64,000 bases of DNA from the NCBI GenBank assembly GCA_034509425.1, contig JAVTVJ010000130.1, positions 2,101,501 through 2,165,500 on the forward strand, read 5' to 3'. The position numbers and the translations under genes are program-made. Positions 14,501 through 29,259 of this stretch are shown here, in pieces. Source of the stretch: Eopsaltria australis (taxonomy: Eukaryota > Chordata > Aves > Passeriformes > Petroicidae). Position 1 is the stretch's first letter, and each line of letters starts with the position of its first letter. The notes under the pieces were generated by a model. That model was not told the DNA's origin, did not search any database, and saw only the letters and a program-made list of their open reading frames with translations.

Positions 14501-17500
14501 TCAGTGACATGGGAAACTCAATTTGTAAGCATTCCTTATAATGCTGTGTTTAGGGATGTCCTCAGGGCAGTTTTCATGTTTGTACATTGCAGTAATCATT
14601 GCTTTGTTCTACTGAACTGTTTCTGCTTATGATTTTATGCACCACAAAGTTCATTCTTGTTTTAACATTCTCAAAAATAGGTGTGGATACAGGACATGGT
14701 ATTAAAGTACACAACATTGGTAGCTAACTTTGTAATTTACATTAATTACAGGAAAACCAAAATATTAGTCTGTACATTTGCCACTGTCCATTTTCTTTTA
14801 GAGTGACAGGGATACACATACAAAAATCCTCCTTGCAGTTTTATCAAGTTATCAATCAGTGGCAGAAGTTTAGGCCTCCATTCCCAATTTTCCATGTTGT
14901 ACCTCAAGTCAAGCTTCTCTTTATGCGCTCATCAAAAATACAAGTTATTTTATACAATTATTGCAAAAAGGATTCAGCTAAGAGGGATGTTATATGAGTA
15001 AGGAGTAGTTCTGATGCCCAGACAGAAACAAGAGATGACTGTGACCAGTGAGTCGAGTCAGTGAATTAGAAATTAGAATGAAGGTAAGTGAACTGAACTC
15101 ATTTATCCCACTGAGAGGGCCGATACTGCACCCAAGGGATGTGGAAATAGTGCACAGGTCTTTGCACAGAGTAAAGTTTGCTGTCAGTGAACAGACACTG
15201 CCTCACTGGAGATGCTGAACCCACTCTTTCACTGGTTTTTAGATTTCCATCCCAGCAGCTTTGGAAAGAAGCGTGATTTTGCTTTGTACATGAACATTTC
15301 TGTCACCTTTATCACTTTTCATTGTGTCTGCACCTTCACTTTTGCACTGTGGGTGAGGAGAGAGAAAGGTACAAAATAATTGATTGCTTTTGCAGCTGAT
15401 CAGCAGTTTTTATTTCCTAAATCAAGAATTTCAGAGGTTCATGCACTTCCAAAATTTTGTGGAGCCCCTCTCCCTACTGAGAGGGCTTAAACAACAGGAT
15501 CAGGCATTTAATCATCAACTTCACAATATAAGATATGTCTAAGTATATAAGTACTATATATTGAGAATACTGCCTTAGACAGATGTAGGCTAAGAGAAAA
15601 ATGTGAATGATGGATTCTTGCTGCCTGCAAAGGAAATGAAGCAAAGGATATGTATGGTAGTCAGCAAGACCTGCATCTTATCAATAAAACATTAACTGTG
15701 ACAGCTGCAGGTGGAAATGCCATTCCACTAAGTGTTGTAATTTTTTTCCAAGCCTTCTCTTCCTAAAAATGCTTACTGATTGTATAAATATTATCATCAT
15801 TAAAGAGCCCATAAAAACACATATTGGATCCCCTCCTAGGGCTAGCACAAAGTGCCTACAATGTCTCCTAATTTGCAGTAGGATTTGTGCTTGTAAGTAC
15901 TTGTCTCTCAGAGGGATGATTTTCAGCCACTCCAAATAATTCATCCTTTGAAAGGCTCCAGATTTTACTTCTAACCACATACTCCAAGTAGAAAGAGGAA
16001 ATATATTGCCATGAAATATTGGGAAATTAAGTATCACAAAGACCAGATAATCAGCAACAGAACTCAATGCCATTGACTAGTAGAATTCTTATATTGGAGA
16101 AAGGTTTTTTAATTGCTGCTTGTTAAATCCTCAGGTTTAAGACTGATATTGGCCCTCTTTATGCCCACCACAGCAAGTGACAGACTGTGATCCTGACATC
16201 CTGCCCTGACTCCCAGTACAAATATGGCACTGCAGTTTCCTCATTCCACCAGTGTAAGTGGAGGAACTCCACTGAAACAAATGAAATTATGTGATTGCAA
16301 AAGTTCTGCAATATTAGACGGGGTTTGAGAGCACTGCAAAAAACAAAAAGCAAGTTTTTCATAAGCTGATACACCTGCCTAACCTGGTGCTATGCTGTAT
16401 ATTTATGTGTAGCTCTGCCTTTCAATCAAGATTGTTATGTATAGTGCCATTTTCAAATAAAAGTCCTTTTTAAATTATGTGAAACGAACTTTTAAAGGTA
16501 TTAAATTTGTTTCATGACAGAGACATTTGCTACTGGTATGAACCAGACTTCAAATAAGACTTTACCTGAGACTGAGGATTTCACAAGCAGCGTATTAGCT
16601 CAGTCTCGCAAAAAGCATTGGCATGAGATGATCTGGGAAACAGAGCCACTGTCTTTGTGGTGGAACTGTAAGTGCAGCTACTTCAAATCTTTTTAGTGTT
16701 GCTTTAACTTCAAGGGTGTTAGGCATGAGCACTCTGACCTGCTGCTGTACGTTATGGGTTGGGTACAAGCTGGGATCCCCAAAAAATTACCTTTGCTTTC
16801 TAGTGTCCTCATTTTAGAATAACAGAGGGTGCTCAGTGAGCATCTACAGAAGTTCAGGATGGGAACACAAACACCAACAAACCAACAACTGTAGTTATCC
16901 TGACAGTCTCAGACACAGCCCCTCGATCTGCTGAAGAAAATCTTCTCTGCTTTCAGCTGTATTCCGTATTCTATCCTGGGAGAAGGGGAGTGAATGCATT
17001 TTCATGCCCCACTGGTTCCACTTTCCTCTTACACTGCATGCTATTGTTGTCACCTACTTGTGTTTCCTCTGACTTCCTGCAAACTCTTTAGGGTCTGAGC
17101 ATCTTGTTTGGTGTTCACATGTAATGCCATATGTGCTGCCACATGCCTGTACTGCACACAAACCAATGTGTATTTTGTATTCTGATACCTCCAGCAGTGC
17201 CCGTTTTAGCATTTAGCTGTGAAATTACAGCAAAAGAAAGCTTCTTATTTTGGTTGGCACAGAAATCTGGTTGTATAGGTATAATCATTAAAAACAAGCG
17301 TTCAATGCCTAGCAACTGTCTACCCACAATTTAGACACTACAAATATTTTTGACCTGTGGAGAAGAGTGAAGTTAGTGCTCTCTTATGTATCTTTTACTG
17401 TCCTCCCAAATCCCCTTGTGTCCATACACAAAGACAGTGCTCAGTTTCACAGATGTATCTTGTACCATTGTCAGAGACTGAGATAATACTCTAGGAGTAA

Positions 17501-20500
17501 AGTACTGCCTTCTGAATTTCTACTCCCAGCCTCTTCTGAATTTTAGACATGCTTTCCCATTATTTCTTTTACTATTCATTGTATTCTCCTTTTCCACAAT
17601 TAAAACAGAGTTATTTGATATGTTAAGCATAGACCGGCTTAAGATGAACGGAAAGCTAATCAAATATTAACATCATGGTGATTTGAACATATGCAGTACC
17701 AACACACTGTGTGTTTCTCGCTGGTTGAATTAAAAACTTCTGTTACAGAGGTAGTTAATTAAAGAGGTTTGCTAGATGAGGATTGTTAAAGCAAAAAAAA
17801 GTTATCGCTGTCTTTCCTACATGGGGTTGTGTATTGACTGTATGAAGAGCTGCTTGCAGGATTACAGCTGACAATGCAAAGGGAAAGTCCATTTCAGCTG
17901 CTCTGCAAAGAGAATTGAGAAAAAATTGATGTTGGTTTTTCTACATCCCTGATGATGGGAATTCTCTCTTCTTTAGTGTTGGGGGAAGATGAAAATGTCC
18001 AATGATTTACTGGCTTTCAGAGAGCTGCCATACCAAGCAAACTGTAAAGACAAAGCCCTCACAAGTGGTAGCTGGAACAAGATACACTGAATTCTCTCTC
18101 TGTTTAGGGTTTTTTATTTGTTTGGGATAATCAATTTACTTGAGAATTTATTCCCTGAGCAAAAAAGTATTGCACAGATAAGCATTTTTATATCCTATCT
18201 GCCATATCTCGACAAGATCTAAAGATTTAAAAGCTTCACATGCCTGATAAAAGTCTTGCTTATGCCTAGGCAATTATTTTTCAAATTTAAATGTCTCTGT
18301 TAATAATGTGTTTTTTACATTCCTAAAGGGCTTTAGCTAGTCTGAAGAACCAACTAACATCAGATTTCCTTTTTTGAAATGGAGGACAACTATAATTTTA
18401 AAATGCAGTATTTACTTAGTTCTCATTTAACTGAAATTTGATGTATTTAGAAGCCTCCTAATTTATATTCAGGATCACCATTTCAATACCAATGATCAGA
18501 ATTTCATACATATTTGTGCTCAGCAGCTACTGCATGCATACTGATGAGCCCTTTCCCAGGCATTGCTGTGGCACTAACATTTGCAAATGCTGTGCTGACA
18601 TGGTGGTCTTTCAGGTAAAAAACTGCACACAGGCACACTGTCCCCAGACAATTCCAGTGATACTGTCAGTCCAAACCCAAGATAAAGTAGTAAAAAGGGG
18701 ATGCAAAATGCCGGAGGGGGCACAGAGTCCCTAGAAATGCCTGTGCTTGCAAGCCTGTATCAGTAAAAGCGGCCTCTTCTCTTTTTGCAGGAAACTGAAG
18801 TCGTGGCAGTTTTTGCAGCAGTTTGTTACACATACGATTGAGGAATTTGTATTTTGTTAAACACGCTTCTCCTGAGAAGGAAAAATTCAAGGCTTCTCCC
18901 CAAAGGGAAGTAAGTTCATGTTCCACTTGCCTCTGATCTTTATCACCTACATTTAAGAAAAGCACTGAGTATCACCCCTGCCTTGGGATGAAACAAGGTC
19001 AGCCCATTCCCCCATACACCCACCTGAGCTGGTGGCTCTGGGTTTGACTGTCAGTGACACATCAAGCTCCTGCTGCGATCAGGGCCTGCCATGGGAAGCG
19101 AAGCATGAGGGCACCGTGACTGCTGCCACCTCTGAGAATTCAGCCTTCTCAGATGAGGCACAGAGGAGTAACTGTGAGCACCTCCAGGAGGAATTACTAC
19201 ACATAGTCAGAGAAGGGCTTCTCAGTCAGCTGTCACGGCTTTTTGAAGCTCACACCAGAAAGCAGCAGAGAGGGGCACTGAATTAAAAGCTGGATGGATT
19301 GTAAGCCACTTGTGCCCTTGCCACATGACTTATGAACTGTTTGTTAAGTCTCCCTTCCCCAGACCCCATACTGGGGGTCTCACTGGGGAAGGATCTCTTC
19401 TTTCACAGGATACTGCTTGTTAGAATTCATATCAGAATGTTTAATGCTTACCTAAAATAGAGAATAATTGCATACAGTTTTTTACTGTTTCAAGCTCTGC
19501 TGTGCAGAACAAAGCCAAATCTACTCTCTAATAATGTAATTTCAGCTGCATTGTAGCATTCACAGCTTTGCACTCTGTATCTGTGGTTGTGCTCCTCATG
19601 GACTCATATATCAGCTTATCATTGTATCACAACTGGAATGCTTTTTTAATTCTCTCTCCTTTTCTATTTTCAACACAAAGAACTTAATAAAGGACATCAA
19701 GCTGTTCAGGTGGCAAAAAAAAATAGCCAAGATCCTTCCATTTTATTTACAGAAAACATGATTTTCTCAGCCATAGTAATTTCTAATACAGAGCTAGGCT
19801 GACTGCCTGTCATTTTTATTTTATTTTAAGGGAAGGCTGGTGAGCAGAGGCTGGTACTGGGAACTGCAATCCAACAAGTTCACTCGTACAGTAAGAGTGC
19901 ATATTTCCCAAGGGATGGCTGGCTAGGAAAACTGGGGATTTCTGCAGCAACTGCCTCCCTTTCACTCAATATCTCCTCTCATGGCCAGAGCCACGGATGC
20001 CCCACAATGGCTCTGCCCCAAGACTGCTGCTGTGCCAGAGCAGAGAAACATTAAACGTGCAAGGGGAGCTCTGGTGTTTTGCAATCCCTGGCTGACTATA
20101 ACCACAGTGACAGGACCCTTTAGGAGCTGCTATACGACATTGAATTTTTTTGTTTTGTATTTATTGCCTTGTTTTGCAGAGGACTGCCACAGTACAGTCG
20201 CCTACTTGCACATTTGCTGCTAAAAACTATTTATTACTTTCACAAGACACCTAAAAATTGACTAATAACATTGCCTGGGAACTGTCTACCTCTTTAATAA
20301 AAGTATTTCTCCAAGCATCACATTTGTCTTCAACAGCTCCTTCTACAGAGACTGTTTAGGGCAAGAGTAGGAAAGCATGTCCTGTTTTTGCTGAAGATCT
20401 TCAATTACAAAACCTGTCCACATAAGTTCATGAGTCCTTTCTCAGCAAAGTTTCTGGATCTCTGGAATTTTTTTCCCTGTGGACATTTCATAGCAAGATA

Positions 20501-22727
20501 GAATGATCTGTACATGGGATGGGACAAAGGATATGGGGATCCATAGTGCTCATCAAAAAAATCCTCATTTTAGCCATATATCAGTATTCTACTAGATTTT
20601 TTTCAGTCCTGTATAGCTGCCATATAACAAATTCTAACTGCATAGTTACTTCTTCAAGCAAATTTTGCCCGTCTGTCTCAATAATTTGCTCTGTCCTTCC
20701 ATTCCCTGATGTGCAGCTCTGCTGACACCACACAAAATCTCGTTACAAATTGCCTTGAGTAGACTGATGAGATCATTCCTCTGCTCTGGGAGGGGTTCAA
20801 CACTATTACATCTTCCATTTCTGGTTCTATGTACCAGTAAGGTTTGTGCACGGTGAAACTGCGAAAAAAAAAGCTCTATTGATCCTAAACCAAGATACAG
20901 GGTTTTAAAAGACCACTAAATAAAGGGGGAAACATCTGTACAAATTAATAAGCTCTGGATTGCAGCCTTAGCAAGAGTCATGCCCACATTTCTTTATATA
21001 CCTCACCATTGTCCCATTCAGCTTTATTTTCACTAACTCTGCCTTTTCCTTGCATTTTGTACAGTCCCTTCCCTTTTTTACATTGCACAGCTCTTCTGAA
21101 TACTGCAGGTAAATCGTGTTTCAGAGGAAATAAAAATATTAGTGTTAGATTCAGTAGAGGAGCCCTGCAAGGTAAGGGAGGGTTTCTAAATACAAGGCAA
21201 CACAAATTCAGTTTTTTTCTCCAGAGCTGCAATGGTAGGGATAAGCTTGCACCTGCTTGCCTGCTTCAGCCTTTTTGACAGGCTGGGATGGAAAACCCGC
21301 AAAATACCTGATCTTTTGGTTCTGAGTTTAGAGTGCCATTCTGAATTAAAATCCAATTATTCTGCATCTATATGCAGAATAGAAATTTGCCTTTAGTCAG
21401 GCAAAATATTTTATTGACTTTGCTTCAGCTTTCTCCTCTCATATGATGTTCTGTCCTTGTCTTCCTGGACTTTTTGCTTCCCTGGGAGATGCCAATTTAA
21501 TAGAGAGATTTTGTGATAGGATATGAATCCAGCTGTCAAATAGAAGGATCAAAGCCTGGACACCTGTTTTCATCTCCTGGTTCTATCAAATGGGCCCTCA
21601 ATCTCTTCCCATGGCACTTAGCCAATCAGATCATCAATGGGTCACTGGAATGTCATCATCTGTGTGTGCAGAGCTATGATCAGCACAGCCCAGCAGGTCC
21701 CTCCTTGGCAATGTGAGATTTTGGGGAAACACAGCTTTGAGAGGACCTCAGTGCAAAGCTATCGATGTGCAAATGCATGAATGCAAACACTAATGTGGTT
21801 TGGAGTGCTGGAAAATAGCAATTACTGGCATGTGCTGTGAATAAGATATTCCAGTTTCACCAGCTGAAATACTCATAGATTTGGGTGCATGTTTTCCCTG
21901 GTTGCTTTTTCAGTGGTAGTGCCTTAGCTTTTTAGCACTGCATAGGGAAGCTACCTAATGACTGCTGGATTGCTCACCTTTGGTTCCTCTGATAGGTTAG
22001 TTTTGTATGCCACACTTCTGCTGTGAAAAATTTGCATTTCCTCTGATTGATACCTTGAGGATCTGCAAAATCAAGGTCATCAGCATCCTCTTCCCTGAGC
22101 ACCAGAGCTTCTGTTCTCCCCCTTGCTTTCTATCTAAGCATTCTACCATGTAACAAGCTGAAGAAGAGACCACACAAAACAGATTCCCTTGCAATACAAA
22201 GCAGCCTCAATTCATTAAAAAAAAAAAAAAAGCACCTTATCAGAGACAGGAACCTTCTCATGCCAGGAAATCGCTGGATGCTCCAGGAAAGAACAGCTCT
22301 TTAATGAGGAGTTTCAGTTCTGAGTTCACAGTTCAAAAAGATCAAATTTGCTATAGCTTATAGGGCATAATAAGGGAGCAAAATTCCAGACATCTCCAGT
22401 TGAGATATCTCCTTGTACCTTCAACTTACAGATAGGAAGATGTGTAGGTAAGTATGTGGCAGGTTCCCCATGGATCTGATAAGAGGGATGTGAGAATAGG
22501 AGGGACAGTGCCTGCTTTCTGTTTCCTGATGGCCACTTTCCTAATTAACTTCTATTAACTTAGATTTTCTGAGTCCAGCCTGGGAGCTGCAGTGTTTAGA
22601 ACAAGGACTTTGTCAGTGTGAGCTAAACAAAACAAGGATCAGATTTTCAAAATCATTTCATAACACAGAGATATGCACCCAGTGTCATTATTTTGCAAAT
22701 AGGAAATAAAATAGAGTCACAAAATTA
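8506..22727. other. Intergenic, no supported gene
   Basis: AT-rich sequence with scattered short frames lacking splice-site support or homology. A GC-richer patch at 19030-19290 has an 84-codon open frame starting at GTG, not recognised. No clear mobile element was seen apart from the weak tail at 8664. Confidence 0.55.
8664..8680. repeat. ATTCTATG-like tail, possible CR1 remnant
   Basis: TATGATTCTATAATTCT resembles the short tandem tail at CR1 3' ends. The CR1 body beside it is not recognisable, so this is weak. Confidence 0.25.
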
Positions 22728-22935
22728 CAGAAACACAGAATGGGTCAGGTTGGAAGGCACCACAGTGGGGCATCTGGTCCAACCTCCCTGCTCAGCAGGG
22801 TCATCCCAGAGCACATGGCACAGAATTGTGTCCAGATAATTATTGAGTATCCCCAGTGAGGGAGATTCGACTGTCTGGGCAATCTGTTTGAGAGTCCTGC
22901 CTGACTTCCATTGCACCTGAGTATCTCCTTTCCCT
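22728..22935 (-). mobile_element. CR1 LINE 3' fragment
   Basis: Read on the minus strand this is a typical avian CR1 3' end. On the + strand it appears as CACAGAATGGGTCAGGTTGG, then AAGGCACCAC, GGTCCAACCTCCCTGCTCAG and, further on, CTGTCTGGGCAATCTGTT. It is 5'-truncated, as most CR1 copies are, and diverged enough to be inactive. Confidence 0.85.
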
Positions 22936-25900
22936 AGGCCTGGAAAAATTTTTTAATCTACCTAGTAGCATTGAACCACTGCAAATCTTGTCCATTCTAC
23001 AGCTGATTCAAAAAACTCAAATATGGACTGAGCATGTGGGGACAGAGATTAATGCTTTCCTAGAGTGCCACCTCCCTCAAGACTGGGTGGATCAGGGAAC
23101 TGGAATCTGTCAGGATTTTCAGTCCAGCATTGTGCATTTTCTTTTGCCTTTTCTTTTGTTGGAAAGCACTGACTGATTTACCTTTACCTGGAGGCTTAGC
23201 CTGCACCTCTCACACAAGCCTGTCTCTACTGCCAGCACATTTTCCACTCACAAAGATAAAGCTTGTGGGGATGAGTGGGTTGCTACAGCAGAGCTGTGCT
23301 GCAGGGTCTCCTGTGTTCTTCCAAGTATTCTGTGGTGGGTGTTTGTTTTTACTTCTTTCAGAATCCATAATGACTCCATCCTTTCTGCTTTTCCCCAGCG
23401 TTACCCGCTGCATATGAAAGCAAAGTCAACAAGATCAGTGGAACTAATATCATACTGAGTTCCTGAGGATAAGTAATCAGAATTCCAGCCATCAGGAAAC
23501 AGCCTAAAAAATAAGATACTTCAAAGTACCTGGCAACAAAAGGTCTTCACAGATACAAACAAATAGCTTTTCCCCACCCCCACCCCGTGTTTTGAACACA
23601 TTTTTTTGAATCTTTGGTGGACCAATATGTAAACCTAATTATCTTTGGGGAGAAACCTGGACTGATAAATGGTCTGATGTCAATTAAATCCTAATATTGA
23701 GATGCTGCTAGGATGACTCTTCTCTGACTGGGGTGAATTGGCTTCCCTGATTATACCAGGAGAGAATCATTGTGAAAGCTTTTATGATCTTCCTGGAAAA
23801 TGCTATTTATTAAAATAGTAGTTCACTGTTTGAAGTCTGGTGCAGAGGTTGGATTCTGTCCTGATTCTGAACTATATGGATATTTTTGCATTAGGATTTC
23901 CTCTATATTTTCTCTTTGCCAGGATGGAGAGGATTTAATTTAAACTCAGGCAGTGAATACTTTAATGCAGAATTCTGACCTGGTAAAAAAGCAGTGGAGT
24001 AGACCCATGTGATGAGAGAAGAGGGTTACAAAGTCCTGCCTTCTATTAATGGATGAATTTATGCTTCCCAGCTATTTCCAGGTTTTACTGATAGGACTTT
24101 ACCCTCCCCAGAGCTTCTAGCTGAGTTAAGTGGGCCAAATCTATCTCTGGTGGAGGCCCACTAAGACTGTGGTACTACTGTTCTGTGACTGGCATGCTGC
24201 AGAATCAGATCAGGCACCCATTTCTCCAATGGCCGATCCCATGAACTGTCATGCTGCCACCCAGATTTACAATCCCTGCTCTCTTCCATGTAGGACTCCA
24301 TTTTAGAGGGGTCCTGCAAATCAGCAGTTTGGCTTTTTACTGAAATGGCAGAACATAAGCTATTTTTCTCACAAAAGTTGATTTAATTTGTACAGTACAT
24401 TCATTATCTATAGCATAGCTGTGCACAAAATGTTTAATTGGTCTTTGGGACATAGGAAGCAAAACACTGCCCAGTTGGAATACAGCTTGAAAGACATTTT
24501 CCTGATTAGGAATATAACTGAATCATGGTTCATTAGCAGATTTCTATCTGGAGATGGAATCTGGAGAGGTAGTTTCTAAATGATGTGGTTTATATTAATG
24601 CTGCCTAGCCAAACAGACAGTCTGGCTGTATCTCTGTAAGTGTTATCACGATCTCTGACAGAACAAAGCTTGAGTAGGTATCTCTTAGTAATTACACTGC
24701 AGAGTGAGAGCTGAGCTGTTTTGCTTTTTTCTCCCTACAATTTTCTACTGAAAATGGTATCATTTTACTTAATCTTTTCTACTGCAAAGTCGGATGGAGT
24801 TTTTGATCAGCCTTTTTATGACACTTACTCAAAAATGAACAGCTATATTGCATTTTTTTATTGTTCCAAACTGTTTTGAATCCTTTGACAGACAAACTTA
24901 TGTCTCTTTCATTATGTCTCTCCTGTAGATTACTCCTTGTTACAGCTTCTTCCCTCTTCACCATAAGAACTGGACCTGTCCTTACCTCTCTAAGAAATGG
25001 AGTGCAGAGGGATACTCTACCCAATTATGTTTTCACAGGATTCAATCAGTCGAGCTATGCTGATTTCCACTAGCTGAGGTCTTGGATGACTATCTCTGAA
25101 ATAAGCTCTCTCCTTGGTCAGAGAGATTTCAGGCATATTATTTTACATGGGTGGTTTCTCCAGTAAATGAGCCTTGCCTGTCTATCTTTGAAGTTTTAGT
25201 CTAAAGTGGATCATTTCCTGAACCATTCACTGTATTATCAATGCTATTTCCATTAAAAAAAAAAAACCCTCCCATGACTTTAAGTCTTATCAGACCATTA
25301 ACATTTGCCTTGAAATTCCAGCTAAAGCTTAGGCCAGCATGCAATTTATGAGAGGAGCTGGAATTCCATTGCTAGATTTGTTCCCTTATTTCTTTGCTCT
25401 CCCCTAATTCCTTTGAAATCTTTCCAGGGAGAGATTTCAGTTCTGCAGGATGATAAATGAAGACTCCAGGATTCCCAGGCAGAGGCTGCAGAAAGACAAA
25501 GCACAAGGAGGGAGCAACAGTTCTGTTATGCAGTTTTCTGCTCTTCGCCATCCTTGCCTTCTGGCCAGAGAGCATTCAGTGTCTGCAGGTGCTGCTGAAA
25601 GGATGTAGGAGATCTGTGGGATTGAATGCTGTTTTTCCTGCTCTCAATAGCACCTGGGTCCCCTCCCCTCAGTTTTTCCCTCCTGTTGCTGCTAGATTTT
25701 GGCTCACGTTAACAAACATATGACAGCAAGCTCCCTGAAATTTCAGTGTCTATATCCAGACTGTTCCTACTCAAGAAAAGCTAAATAAGTTGTACTTGGT
25801 TTTAACACTTTTGCCTGGGACTGCATGTTTAAAATTCTGGACAGGTTTGGCCTTGGGGCAGGTGGTGCAATGAAAAAAATGAACATTCAGCATCTTTCCA

Positions 25901-28788
25901 AGAGAATTTCTCCTACAACACTGCTTATAATGACTGCTTGCTACTCTGCTGGTTTATGCCAAGTGGAAAGGGAAATGTCAGACACTCCTGATTTATTCTG
26001 CATTTCCTTTTTACCTGTGAAGCTTCTTGATATCATACTTATTCAGCTTACTTCTCCATTTTGTGCAACCAGACTCAACTTGAAGCTATGAAATATTACA
26101 AATAGAAATAATTTCACTACTTTTCTCCCTGAAGGTGCTGTTCAGCAGGTACATGGAGTCTGAGCCAGCTCTGATCAGGAAGTTCACAGTCGAACTCACC
26201 TGTTCTGGCTTAAGAACTCAGGTTCTGTTCCATAGCAATGTCTTACCAAAATCATATTAATTCTGTGCTTAAACTTCATCATATACATGTCTGTCCTTTC
26301 CTTTCTTCCAAAAAATCCCAGGGGGTTTTAGAAGATGGAAATTTCACCATTAATGCATTTCAGATAACTGACAAGCCATGCTTCTTAGTTCTCATCTAAC
26401 TTACAGTGTTTACCTTGATAATTAAAAATAACAATCAACCCTGGCAGTATTTTCAAGGATTGACAACCACCTGTGAGACTGGACCATTGAAGGCAAGTCC
26501 AAGGGCTATTGGATTCTGCAAGCTGCCCCCCAGCCAAAGCTCTTTGACAAGGTTGCTATTGCTATTTTAACCTCTTTTTTAAAAAAAGAAATTCAATATA
26601 CATGCTTTATGTTATTCCCAAAAGAGCCATCTCTCCTCCAAGGCATAACGGAAAAATGCTGGACTGCAGTAAAAAACATTGCTAAAAAAATCAGCCACAG
26701 TTCTGATTAAAGCTGCTGCCCTGAGTACCAAGGGTTACAGTTAAATGGAATTGAATTTTCAAACAGCAGAAGGTGTTTTGCTTTTCCCACCCAATTAATT
26801 TCCCCTATTTTTAAAGCCTTCCCCTTTGAGGTCTTTTTTTTTTAGATGCTCAAGGATTTTGGTGAAAGTTAACTGCCAGTGGCATCAATGGAAATCCTGC
26901 ATGAAGATCTCTTGGGGATTTACCCATCTTCACAAGCTCAGCCAAATATTTCCATAAATATTGCAAGGAGGTCGCAGCAGGTGAACTCTGCAAAACCTCA
27001 GAGAAAATTTCCACTGCAAAACTCTAGCAAACGTAGCTTATACCCAGCTCCTTATGTGCACTGACTCTGAAGCATGGCCCAAGATCCGGGGAAGGGGGGA
27101 GCTGGTCCCCTAAATCACTGCCATTTTGCAGCAGAGACTCTGCTCGCCTGCAGCGTGGGGCAGCAGGGACCTCAGTGAGAGCTTCTGTCCTCTCCAGCTC
27201 GGCATTGTTCCCATGGGAAGAAACATTATCTCAACATTCACTTTCAGCTGTGCACTCTAATGAATGACCTCTCTGAGAAATATTCATCATAAATCTGTGT
27301 CCCATCATTTTCACTGTCAATCTGCTCTTCTCACAACGCTGGGTTTCATTCCTTCAAGGGGACAGGGAGGTAAACTGCAGTGTGAGGTGCAGCCTTGGGA
27401 AAATCACCAGAAGGAATTTAAGTGCAGATGGAAACAGGTGCCCAGGGTGTGTGATCCATCATCTCAGCAGTTCCTGCTGCTGGGATTGACAATGCTGGGT
27501 GCCAGCATCTTCCCATTACCTACCTAAAGTTTCCCATTCCTCTGTCTGAGTGGGAAGAACAAGCAAGAAGTCTTCCCTACTGCAGCCAAAGTTCAAAGCC
27601 CAGCCTATTAGCTCACATCACTCTTAATTTCATTTTACATTAATATATAATATGGCTAATGGTCCTCTGTGGATTTCTCACATGTCAGAAGAAGCAAACA
27701 CGTGTTTAGTTAACTAACAGGATGCAAACAGAGTCTCAAAAAATTAATATAGAGTAGCCCTGGCTTCACTGGTACTGCCTGAGGTTATCAGAGAGCCAAA
27801 TACAAGACAAAACCAGCAGCATTTCTCATCCCACATCGTGAACAATAGGACATTAATTGAGACTTAATCCCGGTTTCCTACAAGAGTCAATCCTTATTCT
27901 GTCATTGATCTCCAAAATGCTGGGCCTGTTCTCACAGCCTCCTAACTCTTCCTAATTTCACTTACCTGGAACGAAGCTGCATAGCAATCTTCTTGCTGTG
28001 TTTTAATTAGTTTCTATCTCTCTGACAATTATTTTACCAAAGCCCAAATTCTCATAAAACAAATAATCATTCCTGTCATATGCTCAGTAATTTAATTAAT
28101 AACTTTAAGACAATTTTTTTTCATGCCCTGACAGTTTATCTTTCACTGCTGTCACAACAAAAATATGTATCCTTTAGAGATACTACAGTTTAAAGTGGCA
28201 ATTCTTATTGTTGATGTTTCTTCTGTTACCAGAACTCAACAGGCTCTTCTTCCTGAAGTTTTAAGGGATGCATTTAAACACTGGGAACAATTAGCATATA
28301 TGTAAATGGTAGAGGTCAGAGACAATTTAAATAATAATGTAAGGTATCCTGAAGTAGAAGGTCACATTTTTAAATTAATATAGCAATAAATACAGACTAT
28401 AATTTGTGAAACCAAGGGTCAACATGGTAAAGTGGGAAAACCACAGAAGTCAGTACTACTTGTCCATATTATATGGGAAAAATGCAGTGAATTTAAGAGG
28501 GTTAAAAATAAAGCACATTATGATAAGCAGGTTTCTATAAACTGGATTTCTGTAGGCAGCTGAAGAAAAAGCACTGTAGCCAAGAGTACATGTATGACTT
28601 TGGCTATCATTCAGTCTCCTAAACACTTGGAAAAGCACCAGAGAGATCTGGCAGAGAGGCACACAACTAATTTTATTTTTCTCTCTAACAAACCTCTATG
28701 TATGTATGATAAGATTTAAGAATAAGATGTATAAATCCCAAGTGATTATTTAAGGATATCATTTAGCCTTGTAATTACTGCGGTCTCT
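22936..28788. other. Intergenic, nothing recognised
   Basis: AT-rich with short frames only. I see no exon-like block with paired splice sites and no clear repeat besides short A/T runs. Confidence 0.55.
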
Positions 28789-29120
28789 TAACAGCTGTTA
28801 TGTTTAATTGATTGCAACGCTTCAGGACTGGAACGATCAATCTTGGAGCTCCATCTACTGATCCGAAGGCAGCACGACGTTATTAGGAACCATCCCACAG
28901 CCTTCGGACCTGAGCGCTGGTTCAAACGTGGGTAAATCCCACTGTAAGGAGGGACAAATAAACCCTCCGTGAGCTGCTGGGACACACAGTAGGGCTATAG
29001 GTGTATCCTAAATATCCTATACCCACGTGTGGTTGGACAGGCATCGGTCTCTGCCCTCTCTGTCCCCTAACTGCGTGTGCCCAATGCCACAGTCGCACCC
29101 GTGCAGCACTGCCCAGGCTT
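28789..29120. promoter_or_regulatory. CpG-dense segment in an AT-rich desert
   Basis: About 15 CpG dinucleotides occur in roughly 300 bp, while flanking kilobases have very few. The left edge is a perfect 12-bp palindrome, TAACAGCTGTTA (28789-28800), with a CAGCTG E-box. Inside are the inverted pair CCGAAGG/CCTTCGG and, near 29024, CCACGTGTGG. No open frame with recognisable homology is present. It could be an unmethylated enhancer or promoter, a conserved element, or a young insertion of a repeat I do not recognise. Confidence 0.4.
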
Positions 29121-29259
29121 TGCAGCGAACACAGGGAGCTAATTCAGACAGTGTTGGTGTGTTTTGGTGCCAGGGGCTGGGATGAAGGCACAGTACAGCC
29201 ACCTGTTCTCCACACTCCCCCTGCCCCCCAAGTTTCAGGAAACCGCTGCCCAGACTGAG

